From Methylococcaceae bacterium (GTDB taxonomy: Bacteria; Pseudomonadota; Gammaproteobacteria; Methylococcales; Methylococcaceae), in contig SCQD01000280.1 of assembly GCA_004299145.1 (NCBI GenBank), forward strand, positions 1 through 43,410: 43,410 nucleotides of DNA. Direction: 5' to 3'. This document shows positions 25,226 through 34,300 of this stretch, piece by piece. Below the pieces are notes generated by a model that worked only from the letters and a program-made list of their open reading frames with translations, did not search any database and was not told the DNA's origin. The translations under genes and the position numbers were made by a program. Positions within the stretch are counted from its first letter, which is position 1; each line of letters opens with the position of its first letter.

Positions 25226-26032
25226 ATGGCCGTACTCAACGGTTACCGCACCCTGGTTTTTATGGATACCCAAGCCCCCAGACACACCCTGCTGTTCGTG
25301 GATGACGAACCCGATATTTTGCAGGCGCTGCAACGCGCGTTCCGCAAGCGCTACCGGATTTTGCTGGCCAACTCGGGCAGCGCGGCGATTACGCTGCTGA
25401 ATCAGCAGCCCGTGGATCTGATTATTTCCGATCAGCGCATGCCTGGCGCCAGCGGGGTCGACGTACTCAAGCACGCCTTGAATGTGCAGCCCGAAGCCGT
25501 ACGCATCCTGCTGACGGGCTACGCCGACGTGGAATCCCTGGCTCAGTGCGTCAACGAGGCGCAAATTTACAAGTACATCACCAAGCCCTGGCAGCCGGAA
25601 ATGGTGTTGCTGACGGTTTACCGCGCGCTGGAAAACCTGGACGTCCAGCGTCAATTGCAACGCACCATCGCATTGCTGCAACAACAAAAATCGGCCCTGG
25701 ATCACTATTCACTGGTGGCCATCACCGACAACAGCGGCTGCATTGAGTACGTCAACGACAAGCTGTGCGGCACCAGCGGCTATTCGAGCGACGAATTACT
25801 GGGCGGCAGTTGCCGGATAATCCGCTCGGACCGGCATGATGCCGTTTTTTATCAAACCCTGCGGCAAACCATCGAAGCAGGCCGGGTTTGGCGTGGCGAA
25901 ATCAGTGTTCGCCGCAAGGGCGGCGATTTGTGCTGGCTGGACGCCACCGTCGTGCCTTTGCTCGACGCCGAAGCTCAACGCCCTGGACATTACGTGTCGA
26001 TTGCCCAGGAAATATTCCCGTCCGCCGGCTGA
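25226..26032 (+). CDS. response regulator with receiver and PAS domains
   Basis: This is a cytoplasmic signalling protein of 268 residues, or 256 if it starts at the ATG at 25262. The receiver domain has the acidic pocket FVDDEPD, phospho-acceptor Asp in IISDQRMPG, TGYAD and KYITKPW, a pattern close to RpfG/HupR-type regulators. After a short Gln-rich helix comes one PAS domain (TDNSGCIEYVNDKLCGTSGY). No output domain follows, so it probably acts on partners such as the hybrid kinase at 31335 (inference). Neither start has a strong ribosome-binding site. Confidence 0.82.
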   Translation: MAVLNGYRTLVFMDTQAPRHTLLFVDDEPDILQALQRAFRKRYRILLANSGSAAITLLNQQPVDLIISDQRMPGASGVDVLKHALNVQPEAVRILLTGYADVESLAQCVNEAQIYKYITKPWQPEMVLLTVYRALENLDVQRQLQRTIALLQQQKSALDHYSLVAITDNSGCIEYVNDKLCGTSGYSSDELLGGSCRIIRSDRHDAVFYQTLRQTIEAGRVWRGEISVRRKGGDLCWLDATVVPLLDAEAQRPGHYVSIAQEIFPSAG

Positions 26033-26174
26033 AGCGGGTGACGGTAAACTGTTCCAGCGCATGGCTACCATATGTCGCGTTGGTGTTCGGTGTTCGCTAC
26101 AATATCCGGTAATCAGGCGATGTCATGCACCCTGGTGCATCTCATTGGCAGAGATAATGCTTGTAAATGGGGGT

Positions 26175-26203
26175 TGCTATTCAGCGCATTGCTCAGTACT
26201 ATT
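26175..26203 (+). promoter_or_regulatory. candidate sigma70 promoter of rplM-rpsI
   Basis: TTGCTA at 26175-26180, a 17-bp spacer and TACTAT at 26198-26203 lie about 38 bp upstream of the rplM ATG. The expected start near 26210 leaves a short leader with GGGAG as ribosome-binding site. Confidence 0.5.
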
Positions 26204-26241
26204 CCCGTTTTTGTGGGTGCCAGATTGGGAGCTAAGCAGCA

Positions 26242-26670
26242 ATGAAAACCTTCAGCGCAAAACCGGCCGAGGTAAAGCGTGATTGGTACGTAATCGACGC
26301 CGACGGCAAAACGCTGGGTCGATTGGCTACTGAAGTCGCGCGTCGCTTGCGTGGCAAGCATAAACCCGTATATACGCCGCACGTAGACACCGGCGACTAT
26401 ATCATCGTGGTCAATGCCGAAAAAGTACACGTAACCGGCAGTAAAGAAAAAGACAAGGTGTATTACCACCACACCGGCTACATCGGCAATATGCGCGCCA
26501 CCGCCTTGGGTAAGTTGCGTCAAACCCACCCGGAACGTATCATTGAGATTGCTGTGAAGGGCATGCTGCCGAAAAATGCGCTTGGCCGCGACATGTACCG
26601 CAAGCTCAAGGTTTATGCCGGCGCAGCACACAACCATCAAGCCCAGCAGCCGCAAACTCTGGAAATTTAA
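26242..26670 (+). CDS. rplM: 50S ribosomal protein L13
   Basis: This 142-residue large-subunit protein binds 23S rRNA early in assembly. It shows the family hallmarks [47 protein letters not shown] and the C-terminal [17 protein letters not shown]. The length is normal. It is followed after 31 bp by rpsI, the universal pairing. Confidence 0.98.
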   Translation: MKTFSAKPAEVKRDWYVIDADGKTLGRLATEVARRLRGKHKPVYTPHVDTGDYIIVVNAEKVHVTGSKEKDKVYYHHTGYIGNMRATALGKLRQTHPERIIEIAVKGMLPKNALGRDMYRKLKVYAGAAHNHQAQQPQTLEI

Positions 26671-26701
26671 GCATTACCCCTAGCCTTTAGAGATCACTTG
26701 T

Positions 26702-27094
26702 ATGGCGGATTCACAGTATTACGGAACCGGACGCCGCAAAAGCGCGGTGGCTCGCGTTTACGCCAAGAACGGCACCGGTCGCATCACCGTCAATAAGCAG
26801 GCGCTGGATCAGTATTTCGGCCGCAAGACCGACTGCATGATCGTACGCCAGCCTTTGGAACTGGTTGAGATGATGGACAAGCTGGATATCAATATTTCAG
26901 TGGCCGGCGGCGGCCCTTCCGGTCAGGCCGGAGCCATTCGTCACGGCATTACGCGCGCTTTGATCGAGTTCGACGAAAACCTCAAGTCTCCTTTGCGCAA
27001 AGCCGGTTACGTAACCCGTGATGCCCGCGAAGTGGAACGCAAGAAAGTCGGCCTGCACGGTGCCCGTAAGCGTCCGCAATACTCCAAGCGTTAA
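26702..27094 (+). CDS. rpsI: 30S ribosomal protein S9
   Basis: This 130-residue small-subunit protein has a basic C-terminal tail that reaches the P-site tRNA. Visible landmarks are [14 protein letters not shown] at the start, [17 protein letters not shown] in the middle and [17 protein letters not shown] at the end, all complete. It is the second gene of the rplM-rpsI operon. Confidence 0.98.
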   Translation: MADSQYYGTGRRKSAVARVYAKNGTGRITVNKQALDQYFGRKTDCMIVRQPLELVEMMDKLDINISVAGGGPSGQAGAIRHGITRALIEFDENLKSPLRKAGYVTRDAREVERKKVGLHGARKRPQYSKR

Positions 27095-27137
27095 TTTGCA
27101 TGGCGCGGTTTTTTGCCGCGCCCGCTGAAAGACTTGT

Positions 27138-27211
27138 TGGGGGATCGTCTAGCGGTAGGACTGCGGACTCTGACTCCGCCAACCTAGGTTCGAATCCTAG
27201 TCCCCCAGCCA
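27138..27211 (+). tRNA. tRNA-Gln (anticodon CTG), CCA encoded
   Basis: The acceptor stem pairs TGGGGGA with TCCCCCA, followed by discriminator G and encoded CCA. The anticodon arm reads GCGGA-CTCTGAC-TCCGC, placing CTG at 34-36 (reads CAG). The T arm is CCTAG-GTTCGAAT-CCTAG. It lies 43 bp after rpsI on the same strand. Confidence 0.95.
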
Positions 27212-27246
27212 AATCATAGTCTCACCCCGTCGCAAGACGTACCAGA

Positions 27247-27279
27247 AACCCGCTAACCGCAAGGCCTAGCGGGTTTTTT
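27247..27279 (+). terminator. Rho-independent terminator after tRNA-Gln
   Basis: AACCCGCTA pairs with TAGCGGGTT around a short loop and is followed by a run of six T. It would end the rplM-rpsI-tRNA transcription unit. Confidence 0.85.
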
Positions 27280-27361
27280 GCGTCTCATCATGGCTGCAAG
27301 CGCGCATTGATGAGCGAGGCGATGCCTATGCCAAACCGGGGGAGCCATGAGCGTCACCCAC

Positions 27362-27397
27362 AAAAAAGCCCCGCACGGCTGGAAACGGTGCGGGGCT
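27362..27397 (-). terminator. Rho-independent terminator, minus strand
   Basis: A perfect 10-bp stem AGCCCCGCAC/GTGCGGGGCT is followed, on the minus strand, by six T. It lies immediately after the stop of the DUF1640-like remnant and would have ended its transcript. Confidence 0.85.
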
Positions 27398-27414
27398 GAC
27401 GGAATAGGCCGGGG

Positions 27415-27543
27415 TTATAGGAGCTTGACCAGTGTGGCGACGATCCCAACCGCCAGCACCATCAAACCGCCCAGTTTAATAATCATGCGGTATTCCAGTT
27501 CGCGTAATTCGCGCTGCAAATCTTCCTTATGAGACGGCCCGAG
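27415..27543 (-). pseudogene. DUF1640-type coiled-coil protein, C-terminal remnant
   Basis: The minus-strand frame reads KEDLQRELRELEYRMIIKLG, then GGLMVLAVGIVATLVKLL and a stop. This is the heptad-plus-single-helix ending usual for small DUF1640/CCDC90-like bacterial proteins. Upstream the frame hits TAG after about ten codons with no start, so only the C-terminal third survives. The downstream terminator is intact. The remaining 27280-27633 sequence shows no other gene. Confidence 0.6.
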
Positions 27544-27633
27544 ACACTATGGCGGCTTGCGCATAGATGGCCTATCCTGGCTGGCGTTCTATGACTATCT
27601 GGCGAGGCGTAACTGAAAAACGGTCAGAACCCG

Positions 27634-28227
27634 ATGCTGAACATAAACCTACCGCCCTGGCTGGACAGTGTTGCCGGCGCAGAGCAGCAGTGCTTTGCCG
27701 ATCCCGTTGCGCGCATGGCTTTTGTGATCGACTTGGCGCACCGCAACGTACGGGAAGGTACCGGCGGGCCGTTTGCCGCGGCGGTATTCGAGCTGATCAG
27801 CCACCGTCTGGTGGCCGTGGGCGTCAACCTCGTCGCATACACCGGCTTGGGCGTCAGCCACGCGGAAGTGCTGGCGCTAAGCCTGGCACAGCAGTCATTG
27901 GGCACCTTCGACTTGGGAGCGCCGCGTTTGCCCGGCTATGAATTGGTGTGCAGTTGCGAACCGTGCCTGATGTGCCTGGGCGCTGTTATGTGGAGCGGCG
28001 TGCGGCGCTTGTCATGCGCCGCGCGCGACGAAGATGCGCACGCCATCGGCTTCGACGAAGGCCCGAAGCCGCAAGATTGGACGCTGGCCTTGCAGCAGCG
28101 CGGCATCGACGTAGTGCGCGATTTGCTACGCGAGCAGTCTTGCGCCGTGCTGGCGCTGTACCAACAGCGGGGCGGGATGATATACAACCCGACCCACGCC
28201 GGGTCATCGCCCGGAATGCGCCGCTAG
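27634..28227 (+). CDS. nucleoside/nucleobase deaminase (CDA fold)
   Basis: This 197-residue zinc deaminase is of the guanine deaminase/TadA-like group. The zinc ligand and proton shuttle are H76 and E78 (SHAEVLAL); the second zinc motif is CEPCLMC with C111 and C114. GPFAAAVFE matches the substrate-loop region. The C-terminus is longer than TadA and ends in GGMIYNP, as in guanine deaminase-like enzymes; the true substrate is not resolved. Its TAG stop (28225-28227) overlaps the convergent macrodomain gene's stop within CTAG. Confidence 0.85.
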   Translation: MLNINLPPWLDSVAGAEQQCFADPVARMAFVIDLAHRNVREGTGGPFAAAVFELISHRLVAVGVNLVAYTGLGVSHAEVLALSLAQQSLGTFDLGAPRLPGYELVCSCEPCLMCLGAVMWSGVRRLSCAARDEDAHAIGFDEGPKPQDWTLALQQRGIDVVRDLLREQSCAVLALYQQRGGMIYNPTHAGSSPGMRR

Positions 28228-28757
28228 CAGGACGGGGGCGGAAGGTTGGCGCAATCGCTGAGCGCTTGCCGATAAGCCGCCAATGTCGCCGCACCAAAGC
28301 ACACCAGATAAACTTTTTGCAGATTCCGGCTGGTTTGCAGATGCGCCGCCACCGTATCGACCGCGATGCGCGCCGCCTGATCCAGCGGGTAACCGTAAAC
28401 GCCGCAGGAAATGGCCGGAAAAGCGATGGTTTGCAAGCCGTGCTGCTCAGCCAGTGCCAAGCTTTCCCGATAACAGGAAGCCAGCAGCGCCGGCTCACCC
28501 TGATTACCGCCGTGCCAGATGGGGCCGACCGTGTGGATCACGTAGCGGACGGGCAGTTTATAGCCCCGGGTGAGCCTGGCCTGACCGGTGGGACAGCCGT
28601 GCAGCGTGCGGCACTCGGCCAGCAGTTCAGGCCCGGCGGCACGGTGTATGGCGCCGTCGACGCCGCCGCCGCCGAGCAGGCTTTCGTTGGCGGCGTTGAC
28701 GATGGCGTCGACCGCCAGCCGGGTGATGTCGGTTTCGATGATTTCCAGGCGTAACAT
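28224..28757 (-). CDS. macrodomain protein, O-acetyl-ADP-ribose deacetylase-like
   Basis: This single macrodomain of 177 residues binds ADP-ribose and probably hydrolyses O-acetyl-ADP-ribose or mono-ADP-ribosyl groups (YmdB/MacroD class). Motifs are [20 protein letters not shown]-like at the N-terminus, with catalytic Asn/Asp in NAANE and [25 protein letters not shown] and [11 protein letters not shown] are also seen. It is complete. The neighbour on the opposite strand meets it tail to tail with overlapping stop codons. Confidence 0.93.
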   Translation of the reverse strand: MLRLEIIETDITRLAVDAIVNAANESLLGGGGVDGAIHRAAGPELLAECRTLHGCPTGQARLTRGYKLPVRYVIHTVGPIWHGGNQGEPALLASCYRESLALAEQHGLQTIAFPAISCGVYGYPLDQAARIAVDTVAAHLQTSRNLQKVYLVCFGAATLAAYRQALSDCANLPPPSC

Positions 28758-28794
28758 GGGTGCAAGCTCCTGCCGGTTTTCCGGGAGATCAAGG

Positions 28795-29109
28795 TCAGCG
28801 CATCTCGGCGCGGTAGCGGTAGGCGTTGTCCTCGACGCCGTCGATGGCGATAAAGTCGAACCCCACGTCGAAACCGCCTTGATCGGCCGGGCGGCAGCGC
28901 ACCGGCACCACGTAGCCTTCCAGCTTCAAGCCCGGCATGCGGATATGCACTTCCTGCCCCACCACCAGCCTGGGATCGACTTCAAAGTGGGCGCGTATGC
29001 CTTTCAGTGAAAGGTCGCAGATAAAAAACTCCTCCTCGCCCGCGTCGCGCAGCAAAATACCCGTCTGGCGCAGATTTTTTCGATAATAGCGTCGCTGTTC
29101 AGTCATCAT
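28795..29109 (-). CDS. PilZ-domain protein
   Basis: This 104-residue single PilZ domain is a cyclic-di-GMP receptor fold. The RxxxR-type element is RRYYRKNLR at the N-terminus and the second ligand motif is CDLSLKG (D/N-x-S-x-x-G). A beta-barrel pattern follows ([18 protein letters not shown]-like). It may start at the first or second of two adjacent Met codons. It is divergent from xseA with about 70 bp between. In this window it could read out c-di-GMP made or degraded by the GGDEF-EAL protein at 31335 (inference). Confidence 0.85.
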   Translation of the reverse strand: MMTEQRRYYRKNLRQTGILLRDAGEEEFFICDLSLKGIRAHFEVDPRLVVGQEVHIRMPGLKLEGYVVPVRCRPADQGGFDVGFDFIAIDGVEDNAYRYRAEMR

Positions 29110-29181
29110 GATGCCCCTTTGTAATTATTGACCCGACATAAAAAATACAATCCCTGCAAATGACGACTATACAATGACGGC

Positions 29182-30534
29182 ATGAATAACCCTAGCGATC
29201 AACGCATCATCTACAGTGTGTCCCGCCTCAACCGCGCCGCCAAACTGCTGCTGGCCGAGCACTTTGAGGTGGTATGGGTGGAAGGCGAAATATCCAACCT
29301 GGCCGCGCCCTCGTCGGGGCATCTGTATTTCACCCTCAAAGACGCCGACGCCCAGGTGCGCTGCGCGTTATTCAGGCCGCAAGCGCGCTATTTGTGCTTT
29401 CGCCCGGAAAACGGCATGCACGTATTGGCCCGGGCGCAGGTCAGCCTGTATGAGCCGCGCGGCGATTATCAATTGGTGGTGGAATCGCTGGAGCCCATCG
29501 GCGACGGCGCGCTGCAGCGGGCATTCGAGGCCTTGAAAAAAAAGCTGGCGACGGAAGGCCTGTTCGATCAGGCACACAAGCTGCCCATCCCCCGCCTGCC
29601 CCGTTGCATCGGCATCATCACCTCGCCCAGCGGCGCGGCGGTGCGCGATATTCTCAGCGTACTGAAGCGGCGCTTTGCCGCCATTCCAGTGCTGATATTC
29701 CCGGTGCCGGTGCAGGGGGGAGAGGCCAAATTCGAAATCGTCAAGGCCATGCAAACCGCCGAGCGCCAAGGCCTGTGCGACGTGCTGATCCTGGCGCGCG
29801 GCGGTGGTTCGCTGGAAGACTTGTGGGCCTTCAACGAAGAAATGGTCGCCCGCGCCGTGTATGCCTGCGGCATTCCCATCGTCAGCGGTATCGGCCATGA
29901 AATCGACTTCACCATCGCCGACTTTGTCGCCGATTTGCGCGCGCCCACCCCCTCCGCAGCTGCCGAAGCGGTCAGTCCTGATGGCGCAGCATGGCTGGCG
30001 CGCTTGCAGCGCCTGGAAGCGCGTTTGCAACAGCGCGTAGTGGCGAAGCTCTCCCAGCAGCGCGCTACGCTGAATCTCTGCGAAAAACGGCTGCTCCGGC
30101 AACATCCCGCCAAGCGCATCCAGGGTCAGGCGCAGCGCCTCGACGAAATGGAACTGCGCTTGCGCAGGGTGATGCTGAACCGTATGCGCCAGCAGCGGCA
30201 AAGACTGGAGCACGGCAGCGCCGGATTGCGCCAGTTCAATCCCCGCCGGCAGCTGGACGTGTTGCACCAGCATTTGGCGCATCTGGCGCAGCGCTGCCAA
30301 GCCGCCACGGTCAGTGGGCTGGCAATGCGTCAGCAAGCCCTGGCGCGCCTGAGCCACGCGCTGCAAACCATCAGTCCGCTGGCGACACTGAGCCGAGGCT
30401 ACGCCATTGCGTTTCGCCAACAAGACCACCATGTTTTGCGCTCATACCGCGACATCGGTCCCGGCGAGCGCATGGAAACCCGCCTGGGCACGGGCATTAT
30501 CATCAGCACGGTGGAGGAAACCCGCGATGCGTAA
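29182..30534 (+). CDS. xseA: exodeoxyribonuclease VII large subunit
   Basis: This is the 450-residue catalytic subunit of ExoVII, which degrades single-stranded DNA together with XseB. An N-terminal OB-fold (VVWVEGEISNLAAPSSGHLY) binds DNA. The catalytic region has IGIITSPSGAAVRDIL, ILARGGGSLEDLWAFN and SGIGHEIDFTIADFVADLRA. A long Gln/Arg-rich coiled coil and a C-terminal LSRGYAIA segment follow. The stop overlaps the start of the M23 peptidase gene by eight bases. No xseB is seen in the window. Confidence 0.96.
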   Translation: MNNPSDQRIIYSVSRLNRAAKLLLAEHFEVVWVEGEISNLAAPSSGHLYFTLKDADAQVRCALFRPQARYLCFRPENGMHVLARAQVSLYEPRGDYQLVVESLEPIGDGALQRAFEALKKKLATEGLFDQAHKLPIPRLPRCIGIITSPSGAAVRDILSVLKRRFAAIPVLIFPVPVQGGEAKFEIVKAMQTAERQGLCDVLILARGGGSLEDLWAFNEEMVARAVYACGIPIVSGIGHEIDFTIADFVADLRAPTPSAAAEAVSPDGAAWLARLQRLEARLQQRVVAKLSQQRATLNLCEKRLLRQHPAKRIQGQAQRLDEMELRLRRVMLNRMRQQRQRLEHGSAGLRQFNPRRQLDVLHQHLAHLAQRCQAATVSGLAMRQQALARLSHALQTISPLATLSRGYAIAFRQQDHHVLRSYRDIGPGERMETRLGTGIIISTVEETRDA

Positions 30535-31360
30535 GCTATGGCTGTTGCTCGAAACATTGTTCCTGCTGCCCGGCTTGAGCCTGGCCGGCGGTTTGCCGGA
30601 AACCGAACCGGTCCCCGGCGGTATCGTCAAGCTGGCGTTGGGCAGTGCGCAAGGTCCCGCACCCCAAACTTTTTACCAGGACAAGCGCGTGATGGTGCTG
30701 GCCCGCAACGGCCAGTGGACCGCGCTGGTGGGGATACCCCTGAGCACCAAGCCGGGCCGGCAGCAATTGCTGGTAAAAACCGGCGAGCAAAGCTCCACCC
30801 TGGCCTTCACCCTCCGTGATAAAAAATACCCGGCCCAATACCTGACCATCACCAATCAGCGCATGGTCGAACCCAACCCGGAGGACCAGGCGCGCATCGC
30901 ACGCGAAAGCCAAATTCTGGCCGCCGCCCTGGCAACCTGGACGGAACAGGCCGACGTCGATACCGATTTTCACCTGCCCGCCCATGGCCCGCTGAGCAGC
31001 CCATTTGGTCTTAGGCGTTTTTTCAACCAGCAGCCGCGCGATCCCCACAGCGGCCTGGACATCGCCGCGCCCGCCGGCGCACCGATCACCGCTCCGGCAG
31101 CGGGCAAAGTCATCAATACCGGCGACTATTTTTTCAACGGCAACGCCGTATTCGTCGATCACGGCCAGGGGCTGATCACCGGTTATTTTCACTTGAGCCG
31201 CGTCGATGTTCACGCCGGCCAGATGGTCGATAAAGGCGATGCGCTGGGCGCCGTCGGCGCCACCGGCCGCGTTACCGGACCGCATTTGCACTGGAACGTC
31301 TATTTGAACGGCGCCAAGGTGAATCCGGCGCTGTTTGTCAACCTCCCTGCCGGTAGATAA
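30527..31360 (+). CDS. secreted M23/LytM-family peptidase
   Basis: This 277-residue envelope protein has a signal peptide (MRKLWLLLETLFLLPGLSLA). An Ig-like N-terminal part is followed by a LytM zinc peptidase domain. Zinc ligands are visible in HSGLDIAAP (H and D) and GPHLHWNVY (HxH), so it looks catalytically competent for peptidoglycan cross-bridges. The start at 30527 has GGAGG upstream and overlaps xseA. The stop lies inside or just before the start of the large signalling gene, implying co-expression. Confidence 0.9.
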   Translation: MRKLWLLLETLFLLPGLSLAGGLPETEPVPGGIVKLALGSAQGPAPQTFYQDKRVMVLARNGQWTALVGIPLSTKPGRQQLLVKTGEQSSTLAFTLRDKKYPAQYLTITNQRMVEPNPEDQARIARESQILAAALATWTEQADVDTDFHLPAHGPLSSPFGLRRFFNQQPRDPHSGLDIAAPAGAPITAPAAGKVINTGDYFFNGNAVFVDHGQGLITGYFHLSRVDVHAGQMVDKGDALGAVGATGRVTGPHLHWNVYLNGAKVNPALFVNLPAGR

Positions 31361-34300
31361 CGCCGTGGACTCATTTATACCCCCCTCCAGAAAAATCGCC
31401 GCCGGCAGCGAGGTGTTGTCCTCGCCCGAGCTTATCCGCTTGCCGCGCGAGCAGCCTTTGATCCTGGTGGCCGACGACGATGCCGACGCCCGCTTTACGA
31501 TGATGCAAGGCCTGGCTGCGGCGGGGTTTTTGGTCGATGGCGCGGATTGCGGCGAAACAGCGTTGCAATTATTCATCGCCTTGCAGCCGGACTTGATCCT
31601 GCTGGACGCAACCATGCCGGACATGGACGGCTTTAGCGCCTGCACCACCATTCGCCAATTGCCGGGCGGGGCAAACATCCCCATCCTGATCATTGCCGGG
31701 CTGGAAGATGCCAATACCGTCGTGCAGGCCTTGCAGGTAGGCGCCACGGATTTTTTTACCAAGCCGCTGAACTTCAGCGTTTTAGAAAACCGCCTGCGCC
31801 AAATCTTGCGCGGCAGTGAAGTACTGGCGGAGCTGGAAAACAGCAAGGAAATCCTTAAGGGCAAGGACGAAGCCATCGAGTATTCGATACATTCCTTGCG
31901 CCAAAGCAATGAAGCGCTACAGGCGGAAATCGCCAAACGGCAGGAAATAGAACACAACCTGCACCTGTTGACGGAAACCCTGGAAGCGCAGGTGCAAAAA
32001 CGTACCACGGAACTGGAGCGCGCCAGCCGGACAAAATCGGAATTTTTGTCCCGCATGAGCCATGAATTGCGCACGCCGCTCAATGCCATACTCGGGTTTG
32101 CCCAGTTGCTGAAAAGCGACTGCGATGCGCCATTGAGTCCGAGTCAGCAAGAAGACCTGCAGCAGATCGTCCAATCGGGCTGGCATTTGCTCAATTTGAT
32201 CAATGCCGTGCTGGACTTGACCCGTGTCGAAACCGGTGAAATGGCCATCGATGTGCGCGAAACCGCCGCCAAACCGGTCATAGAAAGCTGCCTGCAAACC
32301 ATAGCCCCGGAAGCAGCCAGCCGTGGCATTCGCCTGTCGGCCAACCTGGCCGAGGCGGAAAACTGTCCGGTATGGGCTGATGCCGCCAGATTGACCAAGG
32401 TGCTGCTCAACCTGTTGTCCAATGCGATCAAATACAACCACAGCGATGGCCGGATCAATATCCACTGCGCCCTGATCGAAAACGACCGGCTCAGAATCAG
32501 CATACAAGATACCGGTTGGGGCTTGACCGCCGAACAGCAAAATCAGTTATTTGAATCGTTTAACCGGCTGGGCGCCGAATCCAGCGATATCGGCGGCGCC
32601 GGCATAGGCCTGGTCATTGCCAAGCGCATGATGGAACTGATGGGCGGCAGTATCGGTATAACCAGCCAGGTCGGCGAAGGCAGTACTTTCTGGATTGAAC
32701 TGGTGACTACGGCGCAGCCGCGTGCCCGCGAAGACGTGGCGCAGGCCACGCCGGAAACGGTTAAGCTTTTGCCCGCCGTCGAGCCGTACACCGAGCCGGG
32801 TCCGGAGCCAAAACCGGAAACTGTCCCGCACAAAAAGCCGATGATTCTGGTGGTCGACGATGAAGAACCGGTGCGGCTGTTGATTATGCAGGGGCTTAAA
32901 CTGGCCGGGTTTTCAGCCGAAGGCGCCGGCGGCGGAGCCGCTGCCCTGGAGTTGTTTTCAGCCCTGAAACCCGATTTGATCATGCTGGACGTGGTTATGC
33001 CGGGTATGGACGGTTTTGCCGCTTGTTCCGCTATACGTCAATTGCCGGGCGGAGCGTTTATCCCCATTCTGATGGTCACCGGTTTCGACGATTTTTATTC
33101 CATCGAGCGTGCCTATCAGGTCGGTGCCACGGATTTTATTACCAAGCCGATCAATCTTGCCCTATTAAAAAAGCGCCTGTATTACTTGCTGCGCGGCGCC
33201 GAATTGGTTGCCGAACACCAGCGGCAGGAAGCCGAGCTCCACACCATTTTATTGACTTCGGTGGATGGCTTTCTGCTGGTTGCGCAGCAGGATGGCCGGT
33301 TGCTGGAAGTCAACCCCGCCTATTGTGAAATGACCGGGTATTCCAGGGAGGAATTGCTGCAAATGCACGTCAATGATCTGGACGTCATTGAAACCGCCGA
33401 AGAAACCCGCCTGCACATGGGGAAGATCAAGCTGAACCTGGCCTGCCGTTTTGCCACCGTGCACCGCTGTAAAAACGGGCGGCTCATGGACGTCGAAGTC
33501 AGCGCCAAATTTCTCGATATCCGTGGCGGCTTGTTCGTGGCGTGCGTGCGCGATATTTCCGAAGAAGTGAAGATTCGCGCCAGCCTGGAATTGGCGGCCA
33601 GGGTATTCGATGCGTGCGGTGAGGCGATTGTCGTCACCGACGACGCCAACGCCATCGTATCGGTGAATCCGGCCTTTACAAGAATTACCGGCTATGCCGC
33701 AGCCGACGTGCTCGGCAAAAATCCGCGCATATTTAAATCCGGCCGGCATGGCGAGTCGTTTTACCGGGAGATGTGGAGCGCGCTGCAAAAAACCGGAACC
33801 TGGCAGGGAGAAATCTGGGACAGACGCAGAAACGGGGAGGTTTACCCCAAGTGGTTGTCCATCGACGAAATCAGAACCCAGCAGGGCAAGCTGAGCAACT
33901 ACGTTGCGATTTTCTCCGACATCACCGAGCGCAAAGCGCGGGAAGACAGCATGCAGCGCATGGCCCATTTCGACCCGCTGACCAGCCTGCCCAACCGCTT
34001 GCTGTTTCACGCCCGCCTGGACCTGGCGCTGATTGCCGCCAAGCGCAACGCCACGCGGCTCGCCCTGCTGTTCATCGATTTGGACCGTTTCAAACACATC
34101 AACGACGCATTGGGGCACGTGGTGGGCGATCAGTTGCTGGTTTCCGTGGCTGAACGATTACAGAACGGCCGGCGGGAAATGGATACCGTCGCCCGTCTGG
34201 GCGGCGATGAATTCGTCATTATTCTGGAAGCGACGGACAGCAATGGCGCCGCCAAGGTCGCGCAAAAAATCATCCACGATCTGTCTTTCCCTCATGCGCT

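Noticed and set aside
26104-26241. Structured leader or riboswitch before rplM
   Set aside because: Only a promoter and a short leader are visible; no convincing conserved fold was seen by eye.
28224-30534. Deaminase-macrodomain-PilZ-xseA stretch considered as an anti-phage defence island
   Set aside because: The genes face different ways, lack nuclease or sensor partners and are common housekeeping families; there is no support for a joint system.
30536-32089. 517-codon minus-strand frame opposite the M23 and hybrid kinase genes
   Set aside because: It is antisense of two well-supported domain proteins with no coherent fold.
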